From Biancaea sappan (Eukaryota; Streptophyta; Magnoliopsida; Fabales; Fabaceae), in NCBI GenBank assembly GCA_037074585.1, contig CM073494.1, forward strand, positions 68,503,501-68,567,500: a DNA stretch of 64,000 bases, written 5' to 3'. Made by a program: the position numbers and the translations under genes. Below the pieces are notes generated by a model. The model had not been told where the DNA came from. It searched no databases and saw only the letters and a program-made list of their open reading frames with translations. Each line of letters opens with the position of its first letter. Position 1 is the stretch's first letter. Below, piece after piece: positions 9,666 to 20,811 of this stretch.

Positions 9666-10534
9666 AAATAAAAGTTTATTAAGTATAAAAATAATTATTA
9701 ATTTATTATATTATATATTTTTAAATATCAATCCAATTATAATTAGGTCAATGAATTGTAAATTATTATTTTTATTAGTTTAATAACAAGTTCAATTTTT
9801 AAAATATTGATAGTAACCATTTAATTTCGTCAAATAATTATATGATGATAATTGTAAAAATAAAACCTTTGCTATCCAGTATTCTGAGAGCATTAGTCAA
9901 CGAGCCTTATATGTTTTTAAAAAGAATAAAAGGGCCACAATATCTAATGATTAGTTAAATATTCAAAATAATCATCATTCATGTTTAAACCCTTTCAATA
10001 TCACAAGTTTACTTTTCAAATATTTGAACAATGGTAAACTTGACATATTAAAAAGATAAATCAGGCATTAACGATAACTACTTTTTAAAAAAAACTAATT
10101 AATCATTTAATTTATGCATTCTGCACTCTTTTCAAGAGCATTTTATGCTCTTTAACTAATGTGTTAAGGGTATCGGCAAGTAAGACCTTAATAATAATGG
10201 AAAAAACTTATAGATAGTTTTTATATATATTTGTTATTAAATTTTTTATTAAAAATAGAACATATATTAAAAAAATTTTAAAAATAATAATATATTATTG
10301 AGTTGTAAAAAATATATAATTGTTTTTAAAAAAACTATAAATTTGTCTTCTTATGATTAAAGAAGTATACACTCCTCACATTTTAATTGAAAACTTAATA
10401 ACAAATATATAAATAATTGCATCTAAACTTTTTCCAGTTGATATGAATGGTTGGATCTCAAGAGTTAGGTTAATTGAATTTTATAAATTTTTCACAAAAA
10501 CTTAATTAGAAGTTAAAATAATTTTTTGAAATTG
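9260..10534. other. AT-rich intergenic region
   Basis: No coding frame of note. It contains the (AC)n(AT)n microsatellite at 9627-9665 and otherwise AT-rich sequence upstream of the GH3 gene. Confidence 0.6.
9627..9665. repeat. (AC)n(AT)n compound microsatellite
   Basis: About eight AC units pass directly into about eleven AT units. Confidence 0.95.
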
Positions 10535-11510
10535 TGTTAGGCTAAAGATAGTAGAACAATTCAAAAAATCAATATGCTATCAAGATTAATATTTAAAGAG
10601 TGCAAGATAATAAAGAATAGATTTAAATGTGCATAAATTAAAGAGTAAGGGAGAAGAAGATCGACGCTAGCAATTTATACTGATTCGATTAAACCCAACC
10701 TATATCAAGTCTCAAAGCAAACGATTTGAATATTTCACTAGTAAGCTTGTAACAGGTTGGTGCTTGCAAAACCACAACAAGTTTGACCTAGGTACTTGTT
10801 GAAATCACTACAGATGATTTGTAAAATCGAACTTCTCAACTATCCAAACCTGTGATACATTCAATCACTTTTCTAATGAATTTTAACTATCTTAGGAATA
10901 CAACTCAAAAAAATAAAAGATGAATAATACAAAGGTATGCTTTCTTCAATGAGTAAATATTACAAATGAAGCTCACTTAAGAGTAAATGATTGGCAAGAT
11001 AATTTAACAGAGTAATAATAAATTTTTAGCCTCTCATATTTAGCTTAGTTTCAGACTGAATATATGTTATATTTATAGCTGAAATCGAAACATTGCTATT
11101 GGAGATGTTTTACAAAAGATATCACATGACTTTTAAAAAAACTAGCTGTTATTGCTTATGTCAGCTTACTGGCGGTTGATTGTTCTCTCACGACAGTCGA
11201 TTGATTGCTCTTTAATGAGCAATCAGTAGATCGGTCTAGGCATAGCAATCGACTGGTAACTCTCTATTACCTTGAATTAAATTGTTATAGAACCTATCGA
11301 TTGACTGGAACATATACATCTATCGATTGGTAGTTACTGGATTTAAATTTAATTCCAAACAAAGATGCACTGATCAACTGTTGGAAAACCAATGGTCGAC
11401 TGACATATTTTGAGTATTTGTTCTAAAATTGAGCCAGAAGGCTATTAGTCGACTAATGCTCATACATTAGTCGACCGGTAGCTATTGGATTAAGAAAAAA
11501 TAATTATATT

Positions 11511-12804
11511 TGTAACACCTAATTTTGTCCATGATATTATAATTTCTTTTTTCTTTTTGTAAAAAAATAAAAAAATAAAAATACTTAAAACAAAAAGGCA
11601 AAAAAATAATAATAATAATAACAAAAAGAAAATATTAAAAAAAATGATAAAATAATAAAAGTCCAAAATGTCACATGTTTTTTTTATCACACACACATGG
11701 TGGTATCCTTCCTTCATATGCATGGTTAGGAATCCCTAGCCAAGGTACTTCAATTATGTCCCTCCTTTCCTTTTTTTTTCAAATGGCAATCACACTACTA
11801 GTCAAGAAAAGAACATGAGGACAAGGTAAGAGTTACATGACTTGGAAGTTTTTTTCCACTAACATAATCATTTTGCACCCCCATCTCCCACTATAAATAA
11901 AGGACTTTCTTCTTCCCTTGGGGAGGAGAAAAAAGAGAGGAAAAAAAAAAGGAGGAGAAGAGAGAAGAGAGGGGAGAAAAGAAAGAGCAAAAAAAATACA
12001 TGCTCTATTTTCTATGTAGAAATTGAGAAAGATTTGCTTTCTTTTGGAGTATTGTGGAAGAAGAAGGTCAGTTATAAATTATTCACAAACACTCTGGGCA
12101 TTGGAGGAGCAAATGTGGTGATTGAAAGAGTGAAGTTCAGCTACGAACAAGCTCAAAACTGAGAGGAGTGCAGTAAATCCAAAAAAGGCAACTGTGAAGG
12201 TAAGTTGATTTCTCTCACGCATTTATTTTATTTTATTTTATTTTATTTTTGTTTTCTGTTTTTTTTTTGTAGAGTTAGTTTTACATGCCATAATTTAAAC
12301 TTTGGAACTTAAAAGAAGATCAAAATACAAAAAAAAATCAGAAAAATCATGGAAAAAAGCAAAGTGACACAATGGACCGTGAAAACGTGGAAATTCCCAA
12401 GAACTTGGTTTTAATTCATTTTTTCCCGTGCTATGGACTGGAATGGACCTATAATGACCCAAAAACATCCTAGAAGAATTCTGGACAGATTTGGAAAGAA
12501 AAATTGAGACTTGGACATGATTCATGCAAAATAGGGACCAAACTGAAAAAATTCAAAAGTTTGCAGGGGTTAATTTAATTCAAAATTAAAACATTTTCTG
12601 GACCGAGGGACCTATATGAAGGCAACTATGATATCAGATCAAGCAAAAGAATAAAGGAAAAATTTCGCATAGGGACCCAAATGAAAAGACAGAAAAATAT
12701 GCATATACTAGCATGCATATTTCTTTCCTTTTATTTATTTTATTTATTTATTTTATTTTATTTTATTTTATTTTGCACTTTACATAAATACATATAGGTG
12801 TGCG

Positions 12805-12846
<42 letters not shown>

Positions 12847-12853
12847 CGTACAT

Positions 12854-12903
<50 letters not shown>

Positions 12904-13014
12904 GTGTACATACAGGTTTAATTTGTTGTGCATGTTTTATGTAAATATGTATGCTAGTGTATGTATATGTGTTTTCTCATGCATATTATTTCTTTTATTT
13001 TTATGTATCTTACA

Positions 13015-13072
<58 letters not shown>

Positions 13073-14204
13073 ATTGTATTTGTGTAGATTTTATCTGTCC
13101 TCAAAATCAGAAATCCAAAAATATTTTCCTTTAACTTTGTTTTCAAATATATAAAAAATTTTATTACTAAAATTATTATTTCCCTTGTTTTCATCCTCAA
13201 GATTAATTCAAAATTTCCAAAAAAAATGTTTCCTTTGTTTTCATTTCCATTCAAAAAGTCTTAAAAAAAAAGAAATGTTTCTTTGTTCCATTTACAAGAT
13301 AAATTCCAAAACTCAAAAAAATATTTTTCCTTTAAATTTTATTCACGAGATTTTTTCTAAAAAAAAAAACAACAAAAATTTTTTTTATATAATTTCATAA
13401 AATAATTTCACAAGATTAAAAACATTTTCTTTCAAATGATTTCATAATAATTTCAAACATGCAAGAAAAGTACTTCCTTTATTTTCATTCTCAAGACAAT
13501 TTCAAAAATCCAAAAAATATGCTTTCATTGAATTATTCTTTCAAACTCCCAAAAAAAATTTAAAATTCAAATCCAAAAATACTCATTTCGATTTCTTTCT
13601 AGATATCTCCAAAAAGAAAAATCCAAAGAATCAAAAGTCTTTAAAAAATGGGAAGAACCAAAGATCAAGATAATTTGTTATCATAAATTCAAACACAATC
13701 ACAACTATTCAATCTCGTTTGATTTATGGAAATAATTAATTTTGAAAATCTTTAGTTCTTCCCGCAAAAAAATTTTAGTCTTTCCCCTGGCCCTTGCGGC
13801 ATTTCAGATGACGAACTACGTGGACTTTGATCCCGATCGATGGGTACGTAGGACCTAGGCTTTGCCTAGCCAAGTCCACCCTTGTACATATCCATTTGTT
13901 TTGATGCTTTTCTTTATTATGTTCTTATATGACCAAGGAGGATAATTTAAGGCAAATACGAAATAATTGCTCACTTTCTAAATCAGACGTATAGGGTGCC
14001 TAACACCTTCCCTATACGGTTCAATTTCCGAACTCACTTTCTTCAAAATGCAGACCATCAAACTCAAAGGTTTTTTCAAGTTTTTCCCAACAAATTAAAC
14101 TTTGGTGGCGGCTCCTAATAAAATTGGTTTTCAATTTTGAAAGTCGATTTTAAGTATTCTTTTTTTAAAAAGGAACGCCAGCCGGTCACATTTCAGGTGT
14201 GACA
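11511..14204 (+). repeat. 5' LTR of the Ogre-like element
   Basis: 2694 bp, TGTAACACC..GGTGTGACA. It has a TATA box (cactataaataaaggact, about 11890) followed by a purine-rich leader, several (TA)n runs (about 12806-13070) and a GC-richer 3' end. The 3' LTR is 46 bp shorter, mainly from shorter (TA)n runs. Confidence 0.95.
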
Positions 14205-14207
14205 GTT

Positions 14208-14225
14208 TGGCGACTCCACTGGGGA
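14208..14225 (+). other. Primer binding site of the Ogre-like element
   Basis: TGGCGACTCCACTGGGGA starts three bases after the 5' LTR. It resembles the Arg-tRNA-type primer site (TGGCGACTC..GGGGA) reported for Ogre elements; the exact tRNA match was not checked. Confidence 0.75.
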
Positions 14226-14973
14226 CTTTCGAGAGTTGATATTGATTTTCTAAGTGTGCAACCAAATTTTATATTTGCCTTAGTTACCATTTTGTTTCTT
14301 TATTTATTTTAGTTTCATTATCTATTTATTTATTGATCTTCGTCATTATACTTTTGTACATATTCACTTGTATATATATGGTTTATTTTCCCCTCTTGGT
14401 AGATTGGTTAATCCTTTCACACATTATGCATCAATACATCCCTTGCACACACTAGCCCTACACCCGGGCTGAGCGCAACCATAGGATAGAAGGAAGTCTA
14501 GTGATGTCGCAGAGGGTCTATCCCTTGCGGGGATCACGAAAGCTTCCACTTAGACTGATCTCTTTTGTCAATACGGGATTCATAGAGAGTATAACTCTTG
14601 TGTTTTCAATATTGCCAATCGGAGATCCCCATGAGTTTCGACTATGGGGGCAGTCTAGGGACCTTTATATCCATAGGTTTGTAAATCCACCCTAAAACCT
14701 ATGCACTTAGTTGGCCTAGAAGAACAAAGATCCCTAAGCAAGTCATATGGGAAACAGCTTTGGTCATTTCTTAACTTTTTTTTTCTTCTTTCTACTTTCC
14801 ATTTTGATTTTTTTTAGAAAAGGAAAAATGATTTGTATTCTTAATTCCATTCTTCTCCACTCCAAATGAAAGAAAACCCTTCTGCTTCCTAAACATCATT
14901 ATAATTCCTTTGTCTTTTCATTTAATTGGTGAAGCACGAGTAAAAAAAAAACAAAACCACACAAAAAATAAAA
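14226..14973 (+). other. Leader between primer site and ORF1
   Basis: About 750 bp without a convincing gene. A 64-codon frame at 14501-14695 has no recognisable content. The sequence just before the ORF1 ATG is A-rich. Confidence 0.5.
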
Positions 14974-16911
14974 ATGGCTTTTTCCGACAATCGTTCATCC
15001 CGAAAACTCATGAAAGAAATGAAGGCCCACCAAGAGCGAGACGGTGATGCATTATTTAAAGGCTATCAGAGCTCATTGCCAGTGGAAATCAAAGTGACAG
15101 TTAAAGTCAATTGTCTTCAAGAGCTCATATTCCATCACGAGTTAATGTCTCCAACCGAAAGAGATTCATTGTCAAAGAAATTTGGAAGGATTGCGGATCT
15201 ACTGTATGTGAAGCCTCAAGAGATGGCAATTTTAGTGATGATGAATTATTGGGATCCATCATTGCGAGTTTTCACATTTGAAGATATGGACACAACCCCC
15301 ACAATAGAAGAATATGGACTTATGCTTGATATGCATTTAAACGACCACCAGCCAATCTACATACCAGGACGTGTCAATTCATCCTTGAATAAGATAGCTG
15401 CACTGTTTGGGGTGTCGTATGTTCAGGTAGAGAAGTCAATGGTAAAAAGAGGAGAGACTATTGGATGGGAATTGAGCTACATCTTAAGAATTCTGAATGA
15501 GTCCAAAATGCGTCATAACAGAAAGGCATACGTTAATCTGTTTTCTCTAGCAATCTATGGGTCCGTACTTTTCCCTTCAGCAATGGGGATAGTGGACCAG
15601 AAAGCAATTGATGTATTCTTATCAGTACTACACAATGGAGTAAACCCCATCCCAGCAATTTTGGCAGACACATTCCTATCTTTAAGTCATAGTCGAAGAA
15701 GTGGAAAGGGAAATCTTCGGTGTTGCATACACATGTTGTATGTTTGGATGTGTAATCATGTCTTTGGGAAAAAGTACGGAGTTTATGGACCAATACCAAA
15801 GCCTGTAGAAAGATTCTTACGTGCTCCTATTGATCAAAAGAATAAACAAGAGTGGGTTAGAGTCTTTCGATCTATAAATTCATCGTCTTATACATGGAGC
15901 TTATCTGGGGCGGCAACAAGAGGTGTCTTATTATGGTGTAGTAATTTTCAATGTGTGCCGTTGATAGGGTCCAGAGGTTGTATAGCATACAACCCAGCCA
16001 TGGTTCTAAGACAATATGGTCGGATGCAATACATCCCTAGGACACGAGGTTTAAAAGAAGTTGAATTTGAATATCAAGATTCTTATAGCAAAGAATTATG
16101 GGAACAAATTCGAGTTGCGTGGGAAAACATAGAAATGAAAAGTTGCGAAGAAGTAGGGCCATTCGGAAGATGGACTACTCCTGAATACCCGCAATGGTTT
16201 AAAGAAAGGGGGAAAGATATGGTAATACCTCGAATGATCAATGCGGATCAACCACCAAGCATTACAACAGACCCTCGAGACTACACCGAAGAAGACAAGA
16301 TGCGCAGCAAGCTCGACCATGCAAAAGTAACCGAAGAACTAAAGAAGATAGCTGGTGAGAAAAGGAAGAAAGAAGAAGAGTGTGAGTTGTTGATAAAGAA
16401 GATCCAGAAAATAGAAGAGGAAAGGGAAGCGCTTTGTGCTAACCTCATTCGTACTTCACAAGCCAAAATTGACATTTTAACGTCTGAGGTACGCCAATTG
16501 TCTGGGGCCATAGATGAACAACAAGGTCATATCGATATGTATCAGCAGAAAATAACATACCTTGAAGAGGATGCACAATGCTTGAGGGCAGAAAAGAGTC
16601 AAGCTTTAGACGAAGTTGCAGAAAGAGACGAGACAATTGCAAGGCTAGAGAGTAAGAATAGTCGCTTAGAATCCGAGGCAAGGCGAATCAATCACTTGAG
16701 GTCCAATATAGAGCATATCATACAACAACATAAAAGGGCAATAGACAAAAATGAGGAATTAATAAATGAGGCTGAATTAAATATGACAAAATTGGCTACA
16801 CGAGTGAAGGCAATTGAAGATCAAACTACGCCGTTTAGGCTCCCGGAAAGAGAGTTGATAGAATTGTACAATGAAACAAAGGAACTCTTAGGGATGTGGA
16901 GTTGTAATTGA
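14974..16911 (+). CDS. Ogre-type ORF1 protein (DUF7745-like), function unknown
   Basis: A 645-residue intact frame upstream of gag, the hallmark extra ORF of the Ogre lineage. The first ~400 residues resemble the plant-mobile-domain-like DUF7745 family: a DLLYVKPQEMAILVMMNYWD stretch, then TFEDMDTTPTIEEYGLML, a KAYVNLFSLAIYGSVLFP region and a late RQYGRMQ(Y)IP motif. After about residue 430 the protein is a long Glu/Lys-rich coiled coil (about 440-620), which suggests oligomerisation. No catalytic motif is seen. A role in gag assembly, nuclear entry or transcription is only speculation. It has its own ATG and is not in frame with gag (17283), so separate translation or splicing is needed. Confidence 0.85.
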   Translation: MAFSDNRSSRKLMKEMKAHQERDGDALFKGYQSSLPVEIKVTVKVNCLQELIFHHELMSPTERDSLSKKFGRIADLLYVKPQEMAILVMMNYWDPSLRVFTFEDMDTTPTIEEYGLMLDMHLNDHQPIYIPGRVNSSLNKIAALFGVSYVQVEKSMVKRGETIGWELSYILRILNESKMRHNRKAYVNLFSLAIYGSVLFPSAMGIVDQKAIDVFLSVLHNGVNPIPAILADTFLSLSHSRRSGKGNLRCCIHMLYVWMCNHVFGKKYGVYGPIPKPVERFLRAPIDQKNKQEWVRVFRSINSSSYTWSLSGAATRGVLLWCSNFQCVPLIGSRGCIAYNPAMVLRQYGRMQYIPRTRGLKEVEFEYQDSYSKELWEQIRVAWENIEMKSCEEVGPFGRWTTPEYPQWFKERGKDMVIPRMINADQPPSITTDPRDYTEEDKMRSKLDHAKVTEELKKIAGEKRKKEEECELLIKKIQKIEEEREALCANLIRTSQAKIDILTSEVRQLSGAIDEQQGHIDMYQQKITYLEEDAQCLRAEKSQALDEVAERDETIARLESKNSRLESEARRINHLRSNIEHIIQQHKRAIDKNEELINEAELNMTKLATRVKAIEDQTTPFRLPERELIELYNETKELLGMWSCN

Positions 16912-17282
16912 ATAATAATGTAGTCTATGAGGCAAATGTCGATGTATTTCGAATTTGAATTAATTGTTCTCTTAAATAGAATGTCGGTGTCATCCGAATT
17001 TTATAAATATGCTTTTTCGTCTGGTTGGTATCGTTTGAATTCGCTTGAATACTCTTCTTCATCAAGAAATGTTGGTGTTATCCAAATTTCATTCAACTAT
17101 ATAAAACCATCAACAATCTCATCACAATTCGACAGAAGTCACAAACCTTCATGAGTTTTTGGGAAAACGCCCTCTTATTCTCAAAAAATAAAAATAAAAA
17201 TAAAAGTAAAACACTCGTGCTTCAATAGGGAAATGTTTCAAAAAGAGCAGTGATAACATGATTTTAAAAAAAAAAATTTTTT
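16912..17282 (+). other. Spacer between ORF1 and gag
   Basis: About 370 bp with three diverged copies of a phrase like aatgtcggtgtcatccgaat (about 16935, 16979, 17067) and poly-A tracts before gag. No gene seen. Confidence 0.5.
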
Positions 17283-20200
17283 TTGATCTTTTCAAAAAAA
17301 AAAAACTTCATCATTGCGCCTCCTAAAGGAAAATCGTCTAATCAGACCCTACCATCGACTCGTGTATACAACACCCGCTCACGAAGTAGTATAATGGAAA
17401 GCCAATCTGAAGACAATCAAAGAACAGAAAATGACACCGCTGCACGCATTGGGGCATTGGAAGGACAACTTGCTCACATGACTGAAATGATCCTAGCATT
17501 GACAGAAGCAATGAAAGGAAAACAAATAGACCCACCCGTTATGCCTAGCACTATCGAAACACAGGCTGAGACAATTAACCCAACATCAGCACCTGCCAAT
17601 CCAAGAGAAAAAGTGAACGAGACAGTGGTTGTTCCTGCACTCAATAAAGGGATAGGTTCCCAAACCCGAATCACGAATGCACTTGGCCATACTGATCAAA
17701 TCATAGGGGATAACGCCACGCAGGGATACCCTGGTGATGATCCTGTATACACAGTCCAGATCCCAGCCTCAAGTGTCGATAAAGAGGACACAAGTCTTAA
17801 GGAGCAAATTGGAGAAGTCAAAGACCAACTGCGCGCCTTACGAGGGCCAGTATCTTGGGGATCATTAGAATTAGATGAATTATGCCTAACTCCTGAGATA
17901 ACGATCCCAAAGGAATTCAAGATACCAGAATTCTCCAAGTACGATGGCACCGGAAATCCGGTTTACCATTTGAAGTCGTACTGCACTAAGATGTGTGTCT
18001 GGTCCCATAATGAGAAGTTCTTAATTAATTTTTTTCCCGAGAGCTTAACTGGAGCCGCACTATTGTGGTTTATGCAACTAGACCACTCAAAGGTTCAAAA
18101 ATGGAGGGACTTAGCAGACTCATTCATGAAGCAATACAAGTTTAATTTGCAAACAGCTCCGACTAGAGAACAATTAAAAGCAATGGCGAAGAAGAGTTCT
18201 GAAACCTTTAAGGAATATGCCCAAAGATGGAGGATAACTGCATCACAAGTACAACCTTTGTTAATCCAGTCTGAATATTGTTCTTACTTTGTGCGCACCC
18301 TGCCAGACCCATTCTATAAGATTATGCTTGGGACACATGTCACAGAATTTGCAGACCTAATTGAGATCGGGGAAAGAATTGATGCCGATATTCGTGAAGG
18401 AAAACTCTCAAGCCCCCGTACAGAAAATAGCTTAAAGAAAGGACAATTCACAAAAAAGAAGGAATCAGATGTAAATTATGTTCAACCAGTAAAATCATAC
18501 CCCCAACAGCAGTCTAATTTTTACCAAACAAGCAATCAAAATCAAGGTCAATCGGGGCCAAGTAGACGTACTCAATTGGGAACACAAAGAGCCCCACGAC
18601 CCGTAGATAATCGCCCTTGGCCAAATTTTGGCACCACAAATGCTGAATTATACAAAAATCTATTAGCTGCCCAACTCTTGGGGCCTCGACCAGGTAGAGT
18701 AATGAATCCCCCATATCCAGTATGGTATGATCCAAATACCACATGCGATTTTCACATGGGTGCTATTGGGCATTCAATTGAAAATTGTATAGCGTTCAAG
18801 AGAAATGTACTAGATTTGATTGATTCAAACCATATCCAATTAAAGTCAGGAGAGAACTCTACCATTGCGAAGAATCCAATGCCTAGTCATGAACATCAAG
18901 TGAATGCTGTCGAAGAAGAGACTAAGTCTCTAGAGGAATTGACTAATATGAAGATGTCGATGAAGTGGCTCTATGTGAACCTTAAACAAGCTGGGTACGA
19001 GTTAGAACCATTGACGATAAGAAAAGATGAAGCGGTGGTGGCTCAAGAGTTAAAACATTGTGAGTATCACCAAGCAAAAATGAGGCATGACATTGAAGAG
19101 TGCTTAGAGTTCAACTCTTTGGTTAAGAAAATGATTGCTTTTAGGATAATAGTCCCTGTGAAAGCATGTGAAGTGATTTGCACAATAACAGAAACACCAA
19201 GCCCAGTCAGCAAGAAAGGAATCGAGTCAGCTTACTACACGATTAATTATACCCCTCAACCTAAAATGTCAATTCAGAAACAACCAACTATGGTTATAAA
19301 CATGCCAGCACCATTTCCCTACCAAAGCAATCGTGCGGTGCCATGGAGGTATGGCAGCCGAATAGAGCTTCCTTCCAACAGCACGGAGACAGTTAAAGTA
19401 CCTAAGGAAGAACTCGTGACAAACATAGCCAATACAGGAGGGGTGACGCGAAGCGGCAGAATATACCTTCCTACTGAAACAAAGAAGGTAGACAAAAAGG
19501 GACAAGTAATAGAAAAGAAACCTGAAGATGATGAGGAAGAGTTCTTGCGAATCATGAAACAAAGTGAATATGATATCGTGGAACAATTGAACAAGACTCC
19601 TGCCAAAATCTCAATATTTTCGCTAATCATAAATTCAGAGGCGCATCGCCAGGCTCTACTAAAGGTCTTAGGAAAAACATTTGTACGACCAGATGCGTCC
19701 CCAGAAAGGGTAGCAGATGTAATGAACATCACCAAATCTATGACCGCAATCTCCTTTTCAGCAGAAGAAATCGATGGAACTGCTACTAGCAAACCAAAAG
19801 CTTTGCATATCACCCTTAAATGCCATGGGTTCATCCTAGCCAAAGTTCTAATTGATGGTGGCTCAGCTTTAAATGTCTTGCCACTGTCCACGTTCGAGAA
19901 ATTAGAATTATTACGGATGGAGGATAGTGACATGACAGTAAGGGCATTCGATGGAACTCGAAGAGAAGTATTAGGTACAGTCGATTTACCCCTTGAAATT
20001 GGCCCGTGCACATTTATGGTAAACTTTCAAGTCATGGATGTAGATCCATCATATACCATGCTCTTAGGAAGGCCATGGATCCATAAGGCAGGTGCTATAC
20101 CATCTACCCTACACCAGAAAGTGAAGTTTATTGACGGAGGGAGAACCATCACTGTTAAAGGAGAAGAGGAGTTGATGGTAACAAAGCCAAGTTCTATCCC

Positions 20201-20662
20201 ATATATTGAGGCCGCTGAGCAAGTAACCGAGATAGCTTTCCCAAGCTTGGAAGTTGAGGCAACTGAGGAACCCAACAAAGATATAAATTCTGTGACCACA
20301 ACTATCATGAAAAAGAATGGGTTCAAGATAGGCAGAGGTTTAGGTACAAACCTACAAGGCATTAAAGAACCAATTGTCCTTCCATCAAATACAGACCGAC
20401 GTGGGTTAGGATATGAGCCTACAATAGAGGATCAGATGAATGGAAAACTCAACATAAACAAACAACATGGTAAGCTAGAAGTCCCACATATAAGAGCTTC
20501 GTTTCCAATGCCATCCGAAGTGATCAACCAGCCTGAGAGTTCTATGGTGGCCGAGGATAAAAATGATATGCAAGGATCCAAGCCTCAGATTATGAACGAT
20601 GATACTGGAGACTCATTGAAGAATTGGGAGATTGAAGATGTTCAAGATGTTTTTGATTTAAA
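17283..20662 (+). CDS. Gag-protease polyprotein (with G-patch) of the Ogre-like element
   Basis: Continuous frame ending at TAA 20664-20666 unless spliced. Order, by approximate residue: coiled coil 50-85; gag capsid-like domain 222-365 (WFMQLDHSKVQKW, AQRWRITASQVQP, FVRTLPDPFYK); two C-x2-H-x5-H-x4-C knuckle-like motifs at about 488 and 593, a variant of the usual CCHC; aspartic protease centred on VLIDGGSALN at about 856; and a Gly-rich G-patch (FKIGRGLGTNLQGI, RRGLGYEP) at about 1005-1045. The first ATG (17283) lies in a poly-A/T region; a start near MESQSEDNQ (17394) is possible. A probable intron at the end joins it in frame to the RT-integrase ORF. Confidence 0.9.
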
Positions 20663-20811
20663 GTAATTGTTTTTCAATTGCAATGTTGTTATTTTCATGA
20701 ATAATGCTTTTATGGAACATAAATGGAAATTTGAAATGCTTCGTACTTGTGCTTCATTTGCTCTCCTTGTTTTCTTCCAATTCATTTCATATTCATTTCT
20801 TTACCCTCCAG
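20663..20811 (+). other. Probable intron between protease and reverse transcriptase frames
   Basis: Donor AA|GTAATT (20663) sits directly at the TAA that ends the gag-protease frame. Acceptor TTACCCTCCAG|G (20810-20811) follows a pyrimidine-rich stretch. Removing the 149 nt leaves two bases of a codon before and one after, so the frame runs straight into the RT ORF. Ogre elements are known to splice an intron at this place. Confidence 0.75.

Noticed and set aside
12800..13254. Open frames reading repeated Tyr-Ile on both strands
   Set aside because: They are translations of (TA)n microsatellites inside the LTR, not genes; the same holds for 28485-28851.
19319..20011. 230-codon minus-strand frame within gag-protease
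   Set aside because: Shadow of the sense coding frame, with no motif or promoter of its own.
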